Assembly (NCBI GenBank): GCA_041399065.1
Contig: JAWKTN010000005.1
Location: 496,001-560,000 of the forward strand
Reading direction: 5' to 3'
Length of the DNA: 64,000 bases
Origin: JAGQPD01 sp020426865
Lineage (GTDB): Bacteria > Planctomycetota > Planctomycetia > Pirellulales > Pirellulaceae
Shown in pieces: positions 8,228 to 16,957 of the stretch. Position numbers and translations under genes: made by a program. The notes under the pieces were generated by a model that was not told where the DNA came from, did not search any database, and worked only from the letters and a program-made list of their open reading frames with translations. How positions within the stretch are numbered: the first letter of the stretch is position 1; each line of letters starts with the position of its first letter.

Positions 8228-9589
8228 CTATTCAGAAATCAAAGTCGTACAGGCACGAACGATGATCCCGGCGATATCGACATCTCGCACTTGTGCCGGG
8301 CTGGGCGGAAGAAGCTGTGGGTCAGACGACAACACAACTCCCGTCTGGGCCGACGAAGCCACCGGCGCCCCATGGGACCCCTTGATTAATGTCGCATCCA
8401 AGGGGATTCCTCGCGTCGCGGGATCGAAATGCAATTCAACCGGATCGTAACCCGGCTTGCGATGAATATCGACGGTCGTGGCAAATTCGGGCGCCAAAGC
8501 ATCATCGTGCCACCAATAATAAGCTTGCCAGCTATTGGGTTGCGAAATGAGGATCACGTCACCGCTGCGGGGATGGTCCATGGCATACTTCCCGCGGTCT
8601 GCGCCAGCCAATACCTCAGCAATCCCTTCCCGCCCCGAAAAGCCCGCCACGACCCGCTCAATTACAGACGCATCAGAGTCACTACAAAATACGTGCGACA
8701 ATTGGTGGTCAACCAGTGACCAGGCCTGCGATGCGTTGAAGTCAAGGTACTCCCGACCGTCGCGGGTGGCAACCTGTAGCATCCCCCAATCGCGCAGTTC
8801 CCGATTGGGATAACTGACATGATCAACCGGCGTAATCACGTACTCGCTGGCAACAAGCCAACGCAAGGGACTGCCATCAGGATATTGTTGTTGATGCCCG
8901 TCGTATGCCTCCCGCATCCCGGCCGCAAGTCGACCCAAGGTCTGGTCGAGCTCAACCACGGCACGGCGCGCCGCGTCGCTGTCGGGCCCCAGTTTTTGTG
9001 CGGCATAATCCAAATGCGGCAGGTAGAGCATGAAAAAATCCGGACGATACTTGATCGCCGCCATCACCGCCGAATCGACAATCCAATCGGTCGACGCAAT
9101 CCCGGCCAATGGTCCCCAAAAATGTTGCAACGGAAAATGCCCCAGCGTCGCCAACAACTCGCCGTACAATTCCTTCGGACGCGTGTAACACCACATCGAT
9201 TCGGAACCGTCGGGATTGTGGACCGGCGCCGGCATGCAGATATAGTCGGCGCCACAACCCTTGCTCAACATCGGAAACCAAACCGCCGTTGTCACGCCAC
9301 TGCTCCGCATGATGTCCCAGACCTGCGGCCGTTCGATCTTGTCGTTGCCCGCTGTCCACATCTCGACCTGTTCGGTTTGACGCCAATAAAAACCATTGGC
9401 GATGACGCCGTGAGCCGCAGGGAGCTCACCCGTCAACATATTCGCCTGCACCGGCCATGTGACCGCTGGGAAACTGGCCGCTAAGGCGGCCGTCCTCCCG
9501 TCCTGCATGAGCTCTTGAAGGTTGGGCATGACCACAACGTCTTGCTCCCGTAAACCGGGAATCGATAAAAAAATTAATGGAGATGGCAT
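8228..9589 (-). CDS. eboF: Alkaline-phosphatase-superfamily phosphodiesterase, EboF-like
   Basis: This 453-residue protein belongs to the type I phosphodiesterase/nucleotide pyrophosphatase branch of the alkaline phosphatase superfamily. After the N-terminal strand LIFLSIPGL and the MPNLQELMQDG segment comes the nucleophile region SFPAVTWPVQANMLTG, with Thr44 as the predicted catalytic residue. LPHLDY and VDHVSYP are candidate metal-binding regions, and the late ATLIKGSHG contains the final histidine. The N-terminal metal-binding aspartate is less obvious than in ENPP-type enzymes, so activity should not be assumed. No secretion signal is visible, suggesting a cytoplasmic enzyme. It fits the EboF role in ebo operons. 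A 242-base gap separates it from the upstream isomerase-like gene. Confidence 0.8.
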   Translation of the reverse strand: MPSPLIFLSIPGLREQDVVVMPNLQELMQDGRTAALAASFPAVTWPVQANMLTGELPAAHGVIANGFYWRQTEQVEMWTAGNDKIERPQVWDIMRSSGVTTAVWFPMLSKGCGADYICMPAPVHNPDGSESMWCYTRPKELYGELLATLGHFPLQHFWGPLAGIASTDWIVDSAVMAAIKYRPDFFMLYLPHLDYAAQKLGPDSDAARRAVVELDQTLGRLAAGMREAYDGHQQQYPDGSPLRWLVASEYVITPVDHVSYPNRELRDWGMLQVATRDGREYLDFNASQAWSLVDHQLSHVFCSDSDASVIERVVAGFSGREGIAEVLAGADRGKYAMDHPRSGDVILISQPNSWQAYYWWHDDALAPEFATTVDIHRKPGYDPVELHFDPATRGIPLDATLIKGSHGAPVASSAQTGVVLSSDPQLLPPSPAQVRDVDIAGIIVRACTTLISE

Positions 9590-9831
9590 GTGAATGATCT
9601 TTCGTGACTATCGCCAGTGTGGTGGAACTTGCGAATGACGAACCCATACCGCTGTCGAATTCGTGCCCAGTCAAATCCGAATGGCCTACCGCCGATCGAT
9701 CGAACTGCGAGCACCCAGCGGTATTTGGTCATCGAACCGACGGGAGCAATCGTAAAGAATTTGGTGACCCTTGCATCTGTCGCCGCGCCCGTCACAGGGA
9801 CCGGCAGGCGTGATCGTATTCTTTCCAACCA

Positions 9832-10689
9832 CTACGAAGTGGCTGGAGGTTCGCGATCAGGCACCATCAAGGGGCGCAGGAAGTCGTAGGCCCGGCGAAC
9901 CGCCGAAACACCCTCGTGACTGTGCCGACTGAGCTCAACGTGCAGTCCGCCAGCGTAACCGACTTCCGTCAATGCTTCAATAATTGGCGGGAACCAAATC
10001 TCCCCCTCACCAAACATCAAGTGGACGTGCTCGCCAGCACGCATGTCCTCAATGTGAACATTGACTATCCGATCGCCCCATCGACGTATGTAATCGGCGA
10101 TTGGCACCTCGCCCTGACAATATAAATGGCCAATATCCATCGTCAGCCGCAGGGCATCGGACGAAATCCACTGACAAAGCCGCTCGAATTCCCCTACCGT
10201 GGCCACAAACATCCCGGGCTCAGGTTCAAAACCCAACACCACCCCAGCCGCCTCGGCATACTCCACGATCGGCCCTAATCCCTCGCACAATCGTTCCAAT
10301 GCCTCCTCGTCCGAGAGCTCCTCGCGCAACACTCCGGACCACAGCGATACGCAGTCGCTCCCGAGAATTTGGGCTATATCGATCGCCCGTTTGGTGAACT
10401 CCACCCGTTGCTGGCGTCCCTCAGTCGACCCGGTCAGCAACGTCGGCTCATGCTTTTGGCGAGCGTCCAACAAAAACCTCGCCCCCGTCTCCACTACCGA
10501 CCTCATGTGGTGCTCCTGCAACCACGCCGCATACCGCTCCGCTTCAGCACGCCAATCGGACGCCAACGGATTGAGCAAACCATGGTCGATCGTCAGCGCA
10601 ACACTTTCGAAACCGGTCTCTGCCAGCAGACGCAAGGCGTCCATCGGTGCATGAAACGCTAAACCATTCGTGTTGTAACCCAGCCGCAT
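9832..10689 (-). CDS. Sugar-phosphate isomerase/epimerase-like TIM barrel
   Basis: A 285-residue xylose-isomerase-like (AP-endonuclease 2 fold) TIM barrel starting at 10689 (MRLGYNTNGLAFH) with GGGGCGAG upstream. Metal-ligand candidates follow the family order: VLGFEPEPGMF (Glu), TMDIGHLYCQG (Asp/His), NVHIEDMRAGEHVH (His) and HVELSRHSHEG (Glu). It starts 20 bp after the UbiA stop and is likely cotranscribed. It occupies the place of EboE, also a xylose-isomerase-like barrel, but it is much shorter than the roughly 390-residue EboE I recall and begins differently. I therefore assign only the fold. Hydroxypyruvate isomerase or inosose-type epimerase activity cannot be excluded. Confidence 0.85.
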   Translation of the reverse strand: MRLGYNTNGLAFHAPMDALRLLAETGFESVALTIDHGLLNPLASDWRAEAERYAAWLQEHHMRSVVETGARFLLDARQKHEPTLLTGSTEGRQQRVEFTKRAIDIAQILGSDCVSLWSGVLREELSDEEALERLCEGLGPIVEYAEAAGVVLGFEPEPGMFVATVGEFERLCQWISSDALRLTMDIGHLYCQGEVPIADYIRRWGDRIVNVHIEDMRAGEHVHLMFGEGEIWFPPIIEALTEVGYAGGLHVELSRHSHEGVSAVRRAYDFLRPLMVPDREPPATS

Positions 10690-10709
10690 GCCCGACTCGC
10701 CCCATCCGC

Positions 10710-11684
10710 TTACGTCGAATACATTAATCGTCCCAAAAACATCGCCGGCAACAGCAGCATCAATACCACCAGCGTCCAAACAAAGTGCGTGCAGGTCGCC
10801 ATCACAATCGCCGCGTCGATCACGATCAGCGATAGGATACTCTGTTTCACCGCCAACTGCACCTGCTTGGCCGTCGGGTCGCCAAGTGCAACATAGCAAA
10901 CCCATACAATCGTGAATGCGAGCATCGCGATGATCAAGGTCCAAAGCCACGGCTCTCCCCTCGTCAACTCCGACGCCCCTTCGGCAAACGCCCCCAGCTT
11001 CGGAAACTCCGACAGCATCACGAAACCCAGCAACATCAAGGATATTCCCGTCGCCAGATTCCGCGGGTCACTCTCTCCCGCCTCCCCACGCGAAAACCAG
11101 GTGATCCCCATCACGTAGACGCCAATTCCCCCGGCAATCATCCATTGATCCGCACTGTAACCGATCGGCTGCCAGGTTGATAGTGTCGCCAGGTATCCCC
11201 CCGTACTCATCCCCAACAAGACGTTCAAGAACCGACACACCCCCATCACCGCCGGTCCGGCCGACGTCTGCTTGAGCACGCCGTCGTACAGCACGATCGC
11301 CCCTGCCAACAATGTGGCCAATAAACCACTTCGCCACGGCATCCCCGACGCATTCCCGGGCAACCATCCGGCCAGTACACCGCACAGCCAACCTGCCAAT
11401 AACAACCCCCACCCGATCCGCGTGGCGTCCGCCAGTCGAATCGCTCCCGACGGTATCGGCCGCTGGGGCCGCTCTCGTGCGTCCACCTCGACGTCAAACA
11501 CGTCGTTTAGCGCCATCCCGGCCATGTACATCAGCATGGACGCAGCCAGCAAACAGAGATATCCCCACCACGGGCTCAGCCCCTGATGCACGAACAAATA
11601 GGCCATCGTCACGTTCCCCACCACCGTAAACACATTGGGAAGCCGTAACAGTTTGCCAATCGCCAGGGCTCCGTGGCACGTCAT
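10710..11684 (-). CDS. eboC: UbiA-family membrane prenyltransferase, EboC-like
   Basis: This is an integral membrane prenyltransferase (324 residues, about nine hydrophobic segments) of the UbiA superfamily, which transfers isoprenyl chains to acceptor molecules. The first Asp-rich motif NDVFDVEVD is at residues 60-68, followed by ERPQRPIPSG. The second region reads LYDGVLKQTSAG with NVLLGMS after it. The LKQT-containing second loop is what I associate with the EboC branch rather than ubiquinone or menaquinone enzymes. AGGAG lies about ten bases before the ATG at 11684. It is the first gene of the minus-strand ebo-like cluster. The acceptor is unknown. Confidence 0.85.
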   Translation of the reverse strand: MTCHGALAIGKLLRLPNVFTVVGNVTMAYLFVHQGLSPWWGYLCLLAASMLMYMAGMALNDVFDVEVDARERPQRPIPSGAIRLADATRIGWGLLLAGWLCGVLAGWLPGNASGMPWRSGLLATLLAGAIVLYDGVLKQTSAGPAVMGVCRFLNVLLGMSTGGYLATLSTWQPIGYSADQWMIAGGIGVYVMGITWFSRGEAGESDPRNLATGISLMLLGFVMLSEFPKLGAFAEGASELTRGEPWLWTLIIAMLAFTIVWVCYVALGDPTAKQVQLAVKQSILSLIVIDAAIVMATCTHFVWTLVVLMLLLPAMFLGRLMYST

Positions 11685-11928
11685 TCGCGACTACTCCTCT
11701 CCCACCTCACAACGAAACACTCTTCCGCCAATTGTTCCCGAACAACCGTCAATTTCCCATGAAACCGTCGCTTTCCGTTGCGTTTCCACAACACTCAACG
11801 TTTCCCCAAAACATCATCGGTTCTCGCAGTGCCGTCACCGGGCTTCACCCGCCCCGGATGCCACCACTTCCAATTGCACATCTCTGCCAGCATCCCGCAT
11901 TGTGTACATTTCTATAGGATTTCACAGC

Positions 11929-14900
11929 ATGAAGAATTCACCTCGCCCTCATCGCAATCGACTATCCGTCTCGCTCGCCAAGGCCCGTCGACACCGAGCA
12001 TCACGCCATCATACCACGATCCAGTTTGAACCGCTGGAGGACCGACGCGTTCTATCCGCCGACTACCAGAGCCTGGATGGAACAGGCAACAACGTGTCCA
12101 ATCCCGACTGGGGCAGCACCGGCGTACAACTGCTCCGCATTGCCGACGTCGACTACGGCAATGGCATTGCAACCCCAGCTGGCTCGGATCGCGCCAGTGC
12201 TCGCCAAATCAGTAATGCCGTCGTCAGCCAGTCCGGTTCGATCTTCAACGATCGTTATATGTCCGACTTTGTATGGCAATGGGGACAGTTCCTTGATCAT
12301 GACATCGACCTTACCGACGCAGCCTCTCCTGCCCAGTCGTTCCCGATTACGGTGCCGACCGGCGACGCATACTTCGACCCAACCGGCACCGGTACGCAAA
12401 CGATTGGCCTGAATCGCTCGGAATATGATTCGACAACAGGCACCAGCGTCAGCAATCCACGACAGCAGATCAATGCGATTACGGCCTGGATCGACGCCTC
12501 GCAGATCTACGGATCGGATGCGGCGCGGGCCGCCGCACTGCGGACATTTGTTGGTGGTCGGCTGAAGATGACCGCCGACAATCTGCTGATTAGCAACACG
12601 ATGGGTCTTCCCAACGCCCCCAACACAGGTTCGGAGTTCTTTATTTCCGGCGACGTGCGCACCAACGAAAACGTTGGCCTGACCGCGATGCATACGTTGT
12701 TCAACCGCGAACACAACCGGTTGGCCGATCAGATTGCCGCAACAAAACCGTGGCTCAACGACGAACAGATCTACCAGGAAGCGCGCAAGATCGTCATCGC
12801 GGAAATGCAGGCGATCACGTTTAACGAATTCCTGCCAACACTCCTGGGCGTCGAGAACGTCCCGAACTACACCGGGTATGACTCGTCGGTCAATCCCAAC
12901 ATTGCCAATGAATTCTCCACGGCATTGTTCCGCGTCGGTCACACTCTGTTGTCATCCACGTTGTTGAGACTGGACGCCTACGGCAACGTCATCCCACAAG
13001 GTAACCTGCCGCTGAAAGATGCGTTTTTCAATCCACAAGCCATCCGCGATGCCGGTATTGACCCACTGCTGATGGGACTCAGCAGCCAGCTTTCACAGGA
13101 GGTCGACAACCAGATTGTAGACGCAGTCCGTAACTTCTTGTTCGGTCCTCCCGGAGCCGGCGGATTCGACCTCGCGTCCCTTAATATCCAACGCGGCCGC
13201 GACCACGGTCTGGCTGGTTATAATGAAACGCGAGTCGCTTACGGGCTCGCCCCCGTTTCCAGCTTTTCCGAAATCTCGTCCGATCCAACCGTCCAGCAAC
13301 GCCTGGCGTCCGTCTACGACTCCGTCGATGACATCGATCTCTGGGTCGGGGCACTCGCCGAAGATCACGTCACCGGATCGTCCGTTGGTGAATTGATCAT
13401 GACCGGTCTGCTAAATCAGTTCACGCGCCTGCGTGACGGCGATCGATACTGGTACGAAAACCAGTTCAGTGGCCAACAGCTCGAACAACTCCGCGCAACC
13501 ACGCTGGCCGACGTCATTCGTAATAATACGACACTGACCAACATGCGTAACGGAGTGTTCATGGACGCCTCCGTCTTCCAGTATCACGCGACGGCTGGCA
13601 CTCCGCTGAATGCCACGCTGCGAGCCGCCAACGGCTGGCTACGCCTGACCGATAACGTGACCGGCAGCGTCCTGGCCCAGCAACTGGTCGCCGAAGTGCA
13701 AAAAATCGTGATCAGCGGCTCCGCCAGCGACGACTGGTTGACCGTATATGTCGCCGGCCTGTCGCCCACCGGCGGAATCGAATTGCATGGCCGAGAAGGT
13801 TGGGATGGCATCAAGTTCCTCGGCACCAGCGCCGACGACGTGATCGACATCGTGGGTGACTTGATCCACGCCAACGGCAACACCATTCGGTTGACACAAA
13901 CCGACTACGTCGAAGCCGATGGCGCCGCCGGAAACGACCACCTTGCAATCCTGGCCAATACCACCTTTGCGGTATCCCTCTTCGGAGGTGCTGACAACGA
14001 CAACATCTTTGGCGGTAATCAAAACGACCGGCTCTTTGGCGGCCCTGGTAATGACTTGATCGTCGGTGGCCTCGGCAACGACTATATCGACGGCGGCATC
14101 GGCGATGATGAACTCGTCGGTGGCTCCGGAGCTGATGAGATCTACGGCCGCGACGGAAACGATCAATTGCTCGGCGACGTCGGCAACGATGACCTTTACG
14201 CCGGCCCCGGCGACGACGTATTGCTCGGCGGTGCAGGGTTTGACCTGCTCGCCGGCGGGACCGGGGACGATATCCTCAAAGGTGAGGCCGGCAACGACCA
14301 ACTGATCGAGTCATCCGGCAACAACTGGATCGACGGCGGCTCGGGAAAGGACCAACTGTCGATCAATGGGGGCTACGGCGACGATACCATCACCGCCTCC
14401 CCTTACGACGGCTCGCACAACAACGGCGGTGCTGTCACGAATTGGCAAAGCGTCGAGCGACTCCGCGTCGATGGTGGCAGCGGCGGCTTTGACCGGGCGT
14501 TTCTCTACGACTCAGCCGGAAACGACCGATTCGTCGCCCGCCCTGTCAAGAGCATTCTACGTGCGTTGAATAACGTCTACTCCAACGAGATCAACGGCTT
14601 CGATCGCGTGCTCGCCTACGCCAACGCCGGTGGCAACGACGACCGAGCCCTGATGTACGATTCGGAAGGCAAAGATATCTTCTCGGCATCTCCTGAATAC
14701 GCGGTTCTCAAAGCGGAAAACGAAAGTTACTACAACTACGCGTCCGGATTCGACCGCGTCTATGCGTTTGGCACCTCCGACTACCAACACGACGTTGCCT
14801 ACCTGTACGATTCCCAGGGGAACGATCTGTTACGGGACCGCACAGACTACACCTACCTGCAGGGATCTGGGTTTTACAACTACGTTACCGGTTTCGATGA

Positions 14901-15129
14901 AGTGATTGTGCAAGCCAGCTACGGCTACGATGTCGCCGATTTCCGCGACGTCGATTCGGCCGATACACTTTTCGGACGAAACGACTACGCAACCCTCACC
15001 CGCGCCGATCGCGTCACGCGGGCTGTTGGATTCGATCACGTCACTGCCGTCGCTAAGGCTTACGCGTACCCAACCGCCAACGTGGTTGACGTCGATTATA
15101 TCTTCGAGCAGCTGGGTACTTGGGGTTAA
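11929..15129 (+). CDS. Secreted animal-type haem peroxidase with RTX calcium-binding repeats
   Basis: A 1066-residue secreted protein. The ATG at 11929 (MKNSPRPH) has AGGA about ten bases upstream. Residues about 1-45 carry a basic leader and the PLEDRRVLSAD motif typical of planctomycete LEPR-type N-termini. Residues about 60-570 form a peroxidasin/myeloperoxidase-like domain: WGQFLDHDIDLT holds the distal His, NREHNRLADQI and FRVGHTLL the proximal His region, and NIQRGRDHGLAGYNETR follows. Residues about 690-800 contain many GGxGxDxLxGGxGND nonapeptide repeats, expected to bind calcium and fold as a beta-roll. The last 250 residues contain a second repeat class based on GFDRVxAYxxxGxDDxAxxYDSxG. 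This suggests an extracellular oxidant-generating or adhesive enzyme. A terminator follows. Confidence 0.9.
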   Translation: MKNSPRPHRNRLSVSLAKARRHRASRHHTTIQFEPLEDRRVLSADYQSLDGTGNNVSNPDWGSTGVQLLRIADVDYGNGIATPAGSDRASARQISNAVVSQSGSIFNDRYMSDFVWQWGQFLDHDIDLTDAASPAQSFPITVPTGDAYFDPTGTGTQTIGLNRSEYDSTTGTSVSNPRQQINAITAWIDASQIYGSDAARAAALRTFVGGRLKMTADNLLISNTMGLPNAPNTGSEFFISGDVRTNENVGLTAMHTLFNREHNRLADQIAATKPWLNDEQIYQEARKIVIAEMQAITFNEFLPTLLGVENVPNYTGYDSSVNPNIANEFSTALFRVGHTLLSSTLLRLDAYGNVIPQGNLPLKDAFFNPQAIRDAGIDPLLMGLSSQLSQEVDNQIVDAVRNFLFGPPGAGGFDLASLNIQRGRDHGLAGYNETRVAYGLAPVSSFSEISSDPTVQQRLASVYDSVDDIDLWVGALAEDHVTGSSVGELIMTGLLNQFTRLRDGDRYWYENQFSGQQLEQLRATTLADVIRNNTTLTNMRNGVFMDASVFQYHATAGTPLNATLRAANGWLRLTDNVTGSVLAQQLVAEVQKIVISGSASDDWLTVYVAGLSPTGGIELHGREGWDGIKFLGTSADDVIDIVGDLIHANGNTIRLTQTDYVEADGAAGNDHLAILANTTFAVSLFGGADNDNIFGGNQNDRLFGGPGNDLIVGGLGNDYIDGGIGDDELVGGSGADEIYGRDGNDQLLGDVGNDDLYAGPGDDVLLGGAGFDLLAGGTGDDILKGEAGNDQLIESSGNNWIDGGSGKDQLSINGGYGDDTITASPYDGSHNNGGAVTNWQSVERLRVDGGSGGFDRAFLYDSAGNDRFVARPVKSILRALNNVYSNEINGFDRVLAYANAGGNDDRALMYDSEGKDIFSASPEYAVLKAENESYYNYASGFDRVYAFGTSDYQHDVAYLYDSQGNDLLRDRTDYTYLQGSGFYNYVTGFDEVIVQASYGYDVADFRDVDSADTLFGRNDYATLTRADRVTRAVGFDHVTAVAKAYAYPTANVVDVDYIFEQLGTWG

Positions 15130-15160
15130 AATGACACGAACCTTAGTGTAGAAAATACAC

Positions 15161-15193
15161 CGCATGCGGATCGACGGCGTCCGCATGCGTTTT
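15161..15193 (+). terminator. Rho-independent terminator after the peroxidase gene
   Basis: CGCATGCGGA at 15161-15170 pairs perfectly with TCCGCATGCG at 15180-15189 across a nine-base loop, followed by TTTT. It lies 30 bases after the peroxidase stop. An A-rich stretch on the other side (GAAAATAC) means it may also stop transcription arriving from the minus-strand ABC genes. Confidence 0.85.
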
Positions 15194-16046
15194 AGCTGCT
15201 CGCACTGCGATAGCTACGTAAGGCCCGCGTGAACAACCACCGGGATCCCCAAAAGCTGCCGGCAGTCGCGACAACCGCGAACAATGCCAGTCCCCCCTGC
15301 CACAAGCTCGCTTCGGCTAGGGGACGAGCCATAATGCGTGCCGGAACGTTGACCACGATCAATACCGGAATGATAAACGTAAAGAACCATCGCAACGGCA
15401 GACCGTATCGGCCGTCGTAGATTTCCATCGGGTAGCGGGAAAAGTTCGTGATATAGAACCAGAAGTCATAGAGGTTCTGATTGCGTCCCAGCCACACGCT
15501 TGTCGCCGCCAGTGCGATCATCAAGCTGTACATGATCGCCACGCCACAAGCGATGTAAAACGGATAAAGCAGGAACATCACGGCGGTCAGCTTCAGGGGC
15601 TCTTCCCCCTCGGTCAGCTTCCAGAGGCTGAAGCTCAAGAGAATCAGTCCGACGAAGGTTGTCGCCAAGGATGACCAGCTAACTTTTTGCAGCGAGATCA
15701 AGAACTGGGTGTCGATCGGCTTGAGCAACGCAAAATCGAGGCGTCCTGTCCGAATCAGTTCGCTGAACTCCTCGGCATTGGGCATGAAAAACGCCTGCAC
15801 GATGCTGTTGATGATCATCGTCGTGGCGAGAAAGACAAAGTACTGATATTTTCCCCAGCCGGTTCCATAACCGATGGAAACGACGAACTGGAAGATCACA
15901 AGGTAAAAACCCAAGTTCATCAATACCCAGATCGTGGAGGCAAAGCACTCGATCCAAAAGTTGGACCGGTAACTCATATCGCGAACCAGACTGTTACGCA
16001 TGAACGTCAACATGACGTGGAGATAGGACGGCGAGTGTTCCGGCAA
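15192..16046 (-). CDS. ABC-2 type exporter permease (second subunit)
   Basis: A 284-residue polytopic membrane protein with about six transmembrane segments, of the uncharacterised ABC-2 permease type paired with another permease and a NatA-like ATPase (COG3694-like). The conserved LIRTGRLDFALLKPIDTQFL segment matches the family's (G)xLDxxLxxPxxxxF motif. I place the start at the TTG at 16046 because GGAGG lies nine bases upstream. A GTG at 16055 overlaps the stop of the preceding permease but has the GGAGG directly abutting it, and an ATG at 16013 has no site. It is the last gene of a tightly overlapping three-gene operon. The exported substrate cannot be inferred. Confidence 0.88.
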   Translation of the reverse strand: MPEHSPSYLHVMLTFMRNSLVRDMSYRSNFWIECFASTIWVLMNLGFYLVIFQFVVSIGYGTGWGKYQYFVFLATTMIINSIVQAFFMPNAEEFSELIRTGRLDFALLKPIDTQFLISLQKVSWSSLATTFVGLILLSFSLWKLTEGEEPLKLTAVMFLLYPFYIACGVAIMYSLMIALAATSVWLGRNQNLYDFWFYITNFSRYPMEIYDGRYGLPLRWFFTFIIPVLIVVNVPARIMARPLAEASLWQGGLALFAVVATAGSFWGSRWLFTRALRSYRSASS

Positions 16047-16051
16047 CTGCT

Positions 16052-16957
16052 TCACCCTCCATACCCGCTGTAACGTTTCAAACCGCGGGACAACAGCCAA
16101 CGACAGGCGACGATCAAGATGCAGATCCACATCGCCTCGAGCCACAGGCCGCGAATCAATTCCGGCCCCTGTACCTTCTGCAAGAACACTGCCGAAGGGA
16201 AATAGGCCAGGTATTGCAGGGGCAACAGCCGCACGACGGTCTGCCATGAATCTGGCAACATATCCAGCGGAAACATGTGACCAGACAAGAAGAAGCTAAA
16301 CAGCATATAGACGAACAATAACGAACTGACTTCGAGAAACCAGAAGCCCACTAGTCCAATCGAGGCCTCGAGGAAGAACCCCAACAAAAACGCCATCAGT
16401 AACGTGCTGATATAGGCGACCATCGTCGTGGCGTCCGGCCAACCCGGAAAATAACCGCGGCAGAGAATGAACACCGGAATGAACGGCCCGATGGCGACCG
16501 AATAGTAGGCCGATTTGTGGGCCAACCTGGTGAGGAACAAATAGCCGATCATGTCGACCGGTTGGATCAAGAATTTGTTGATCTCCCCTTGCCGAATCTG
16601 CAGCGCGATCCCGCTGGCCAACCCCGGCATACTGGAAAACGCCCGACTCAACATCGTCAACAAGTAATATGCCACGACATCGGGATAGGAATAGTTGCGT
16701 AGCGTGGCGGCGTCGCCATTGCCCTGCCCGGCCGCCTGAAAGATGGCCCACCACAGAAAGATCTGCGTGACGATCGGCAGAAACCGCATCAGCGTGCCCA
16801 AGGCAAAATCGCCGCGATAGACCAATCGCTCTTCCAATGCAACTCGTAAAATAATCCACCAGGTCGCGGCCCGTGGCGATACACGATTCAGCCACGACAT
16901 GTCACGTTCGACTGGCGGATTGGCGTGCGAACCAGAGGGAGCACCGTTATCGGTCAT
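16052..16957 (-). CDS. ABC-2 type exporter permease (first subunit)
   Basis: A 301-residue membrane protein with about six hydrophobic segments. After a hydrophilic N-terminus it contains LEERLVYRGDFALGTLMRF and RQGEINKFLIQPVDMIGYLF, the motif shared by the paired ABC-2 permeases of this group (COG4587-like). Its ATG at 16957 overlaps the end of the ATPase gene by 11 bases and its stop overlaps the next permease frame, so the three subunits are translationally coupled. It presumably forms a heterodimeric channel with the downstream permease, powered by the upstream ATPase. Confidence 0.9.
   Translation of the reverse strand: MTDNGAPSGSHANPPVERDMSWLNRVSPRAATWWIILRVALEERLVYRGDFALGTLMRFLPIVTQIFLWWAIFQAAGQGNGDAATLRNYSYPDVVAYYLLTMLSRAFSSMPGLASGIALQIRQGEINKFLIQPVDMIGYLFLTRLAHKSAYYSVAIGPFIPVFILCRGYFPGWPDATTMVAYISTLLMAFLLGFFLEASIGLVGFWFLEVSSLLFVYMLFSFFLSGHMFPLDMLPDSWQTVVRLLPLQYLAYFPSAVFLQKVQGPELIRGLWLEAMWICILIVACRWLLSRGLKRYSGYGG

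Noticed and set aside
9574..9828. Possible small gene between the isomerase-like and phosphodiesterase genes
   Set aside because: No ribosome-binding site or protein-like composition; it overlaps the phosphodiesterase start.
9832..10689. Naming the TIM-barrel protein eboE
   Set aside because: Fold and position fit, but the length and N-terminus differ from the EboE proteins I recall.
12052..12942. 296-codon minus-strand open frame inside the peroxidase gene
   Set aside because: Antisense to the conserved peroxidase domain; no recognisable motif.
13639..14301. 220-codon Val-rich minus-strand frame inside the RTX repeats
   Set aside because: An artefact of the Gly/Asp-rich repeat read in antisense.
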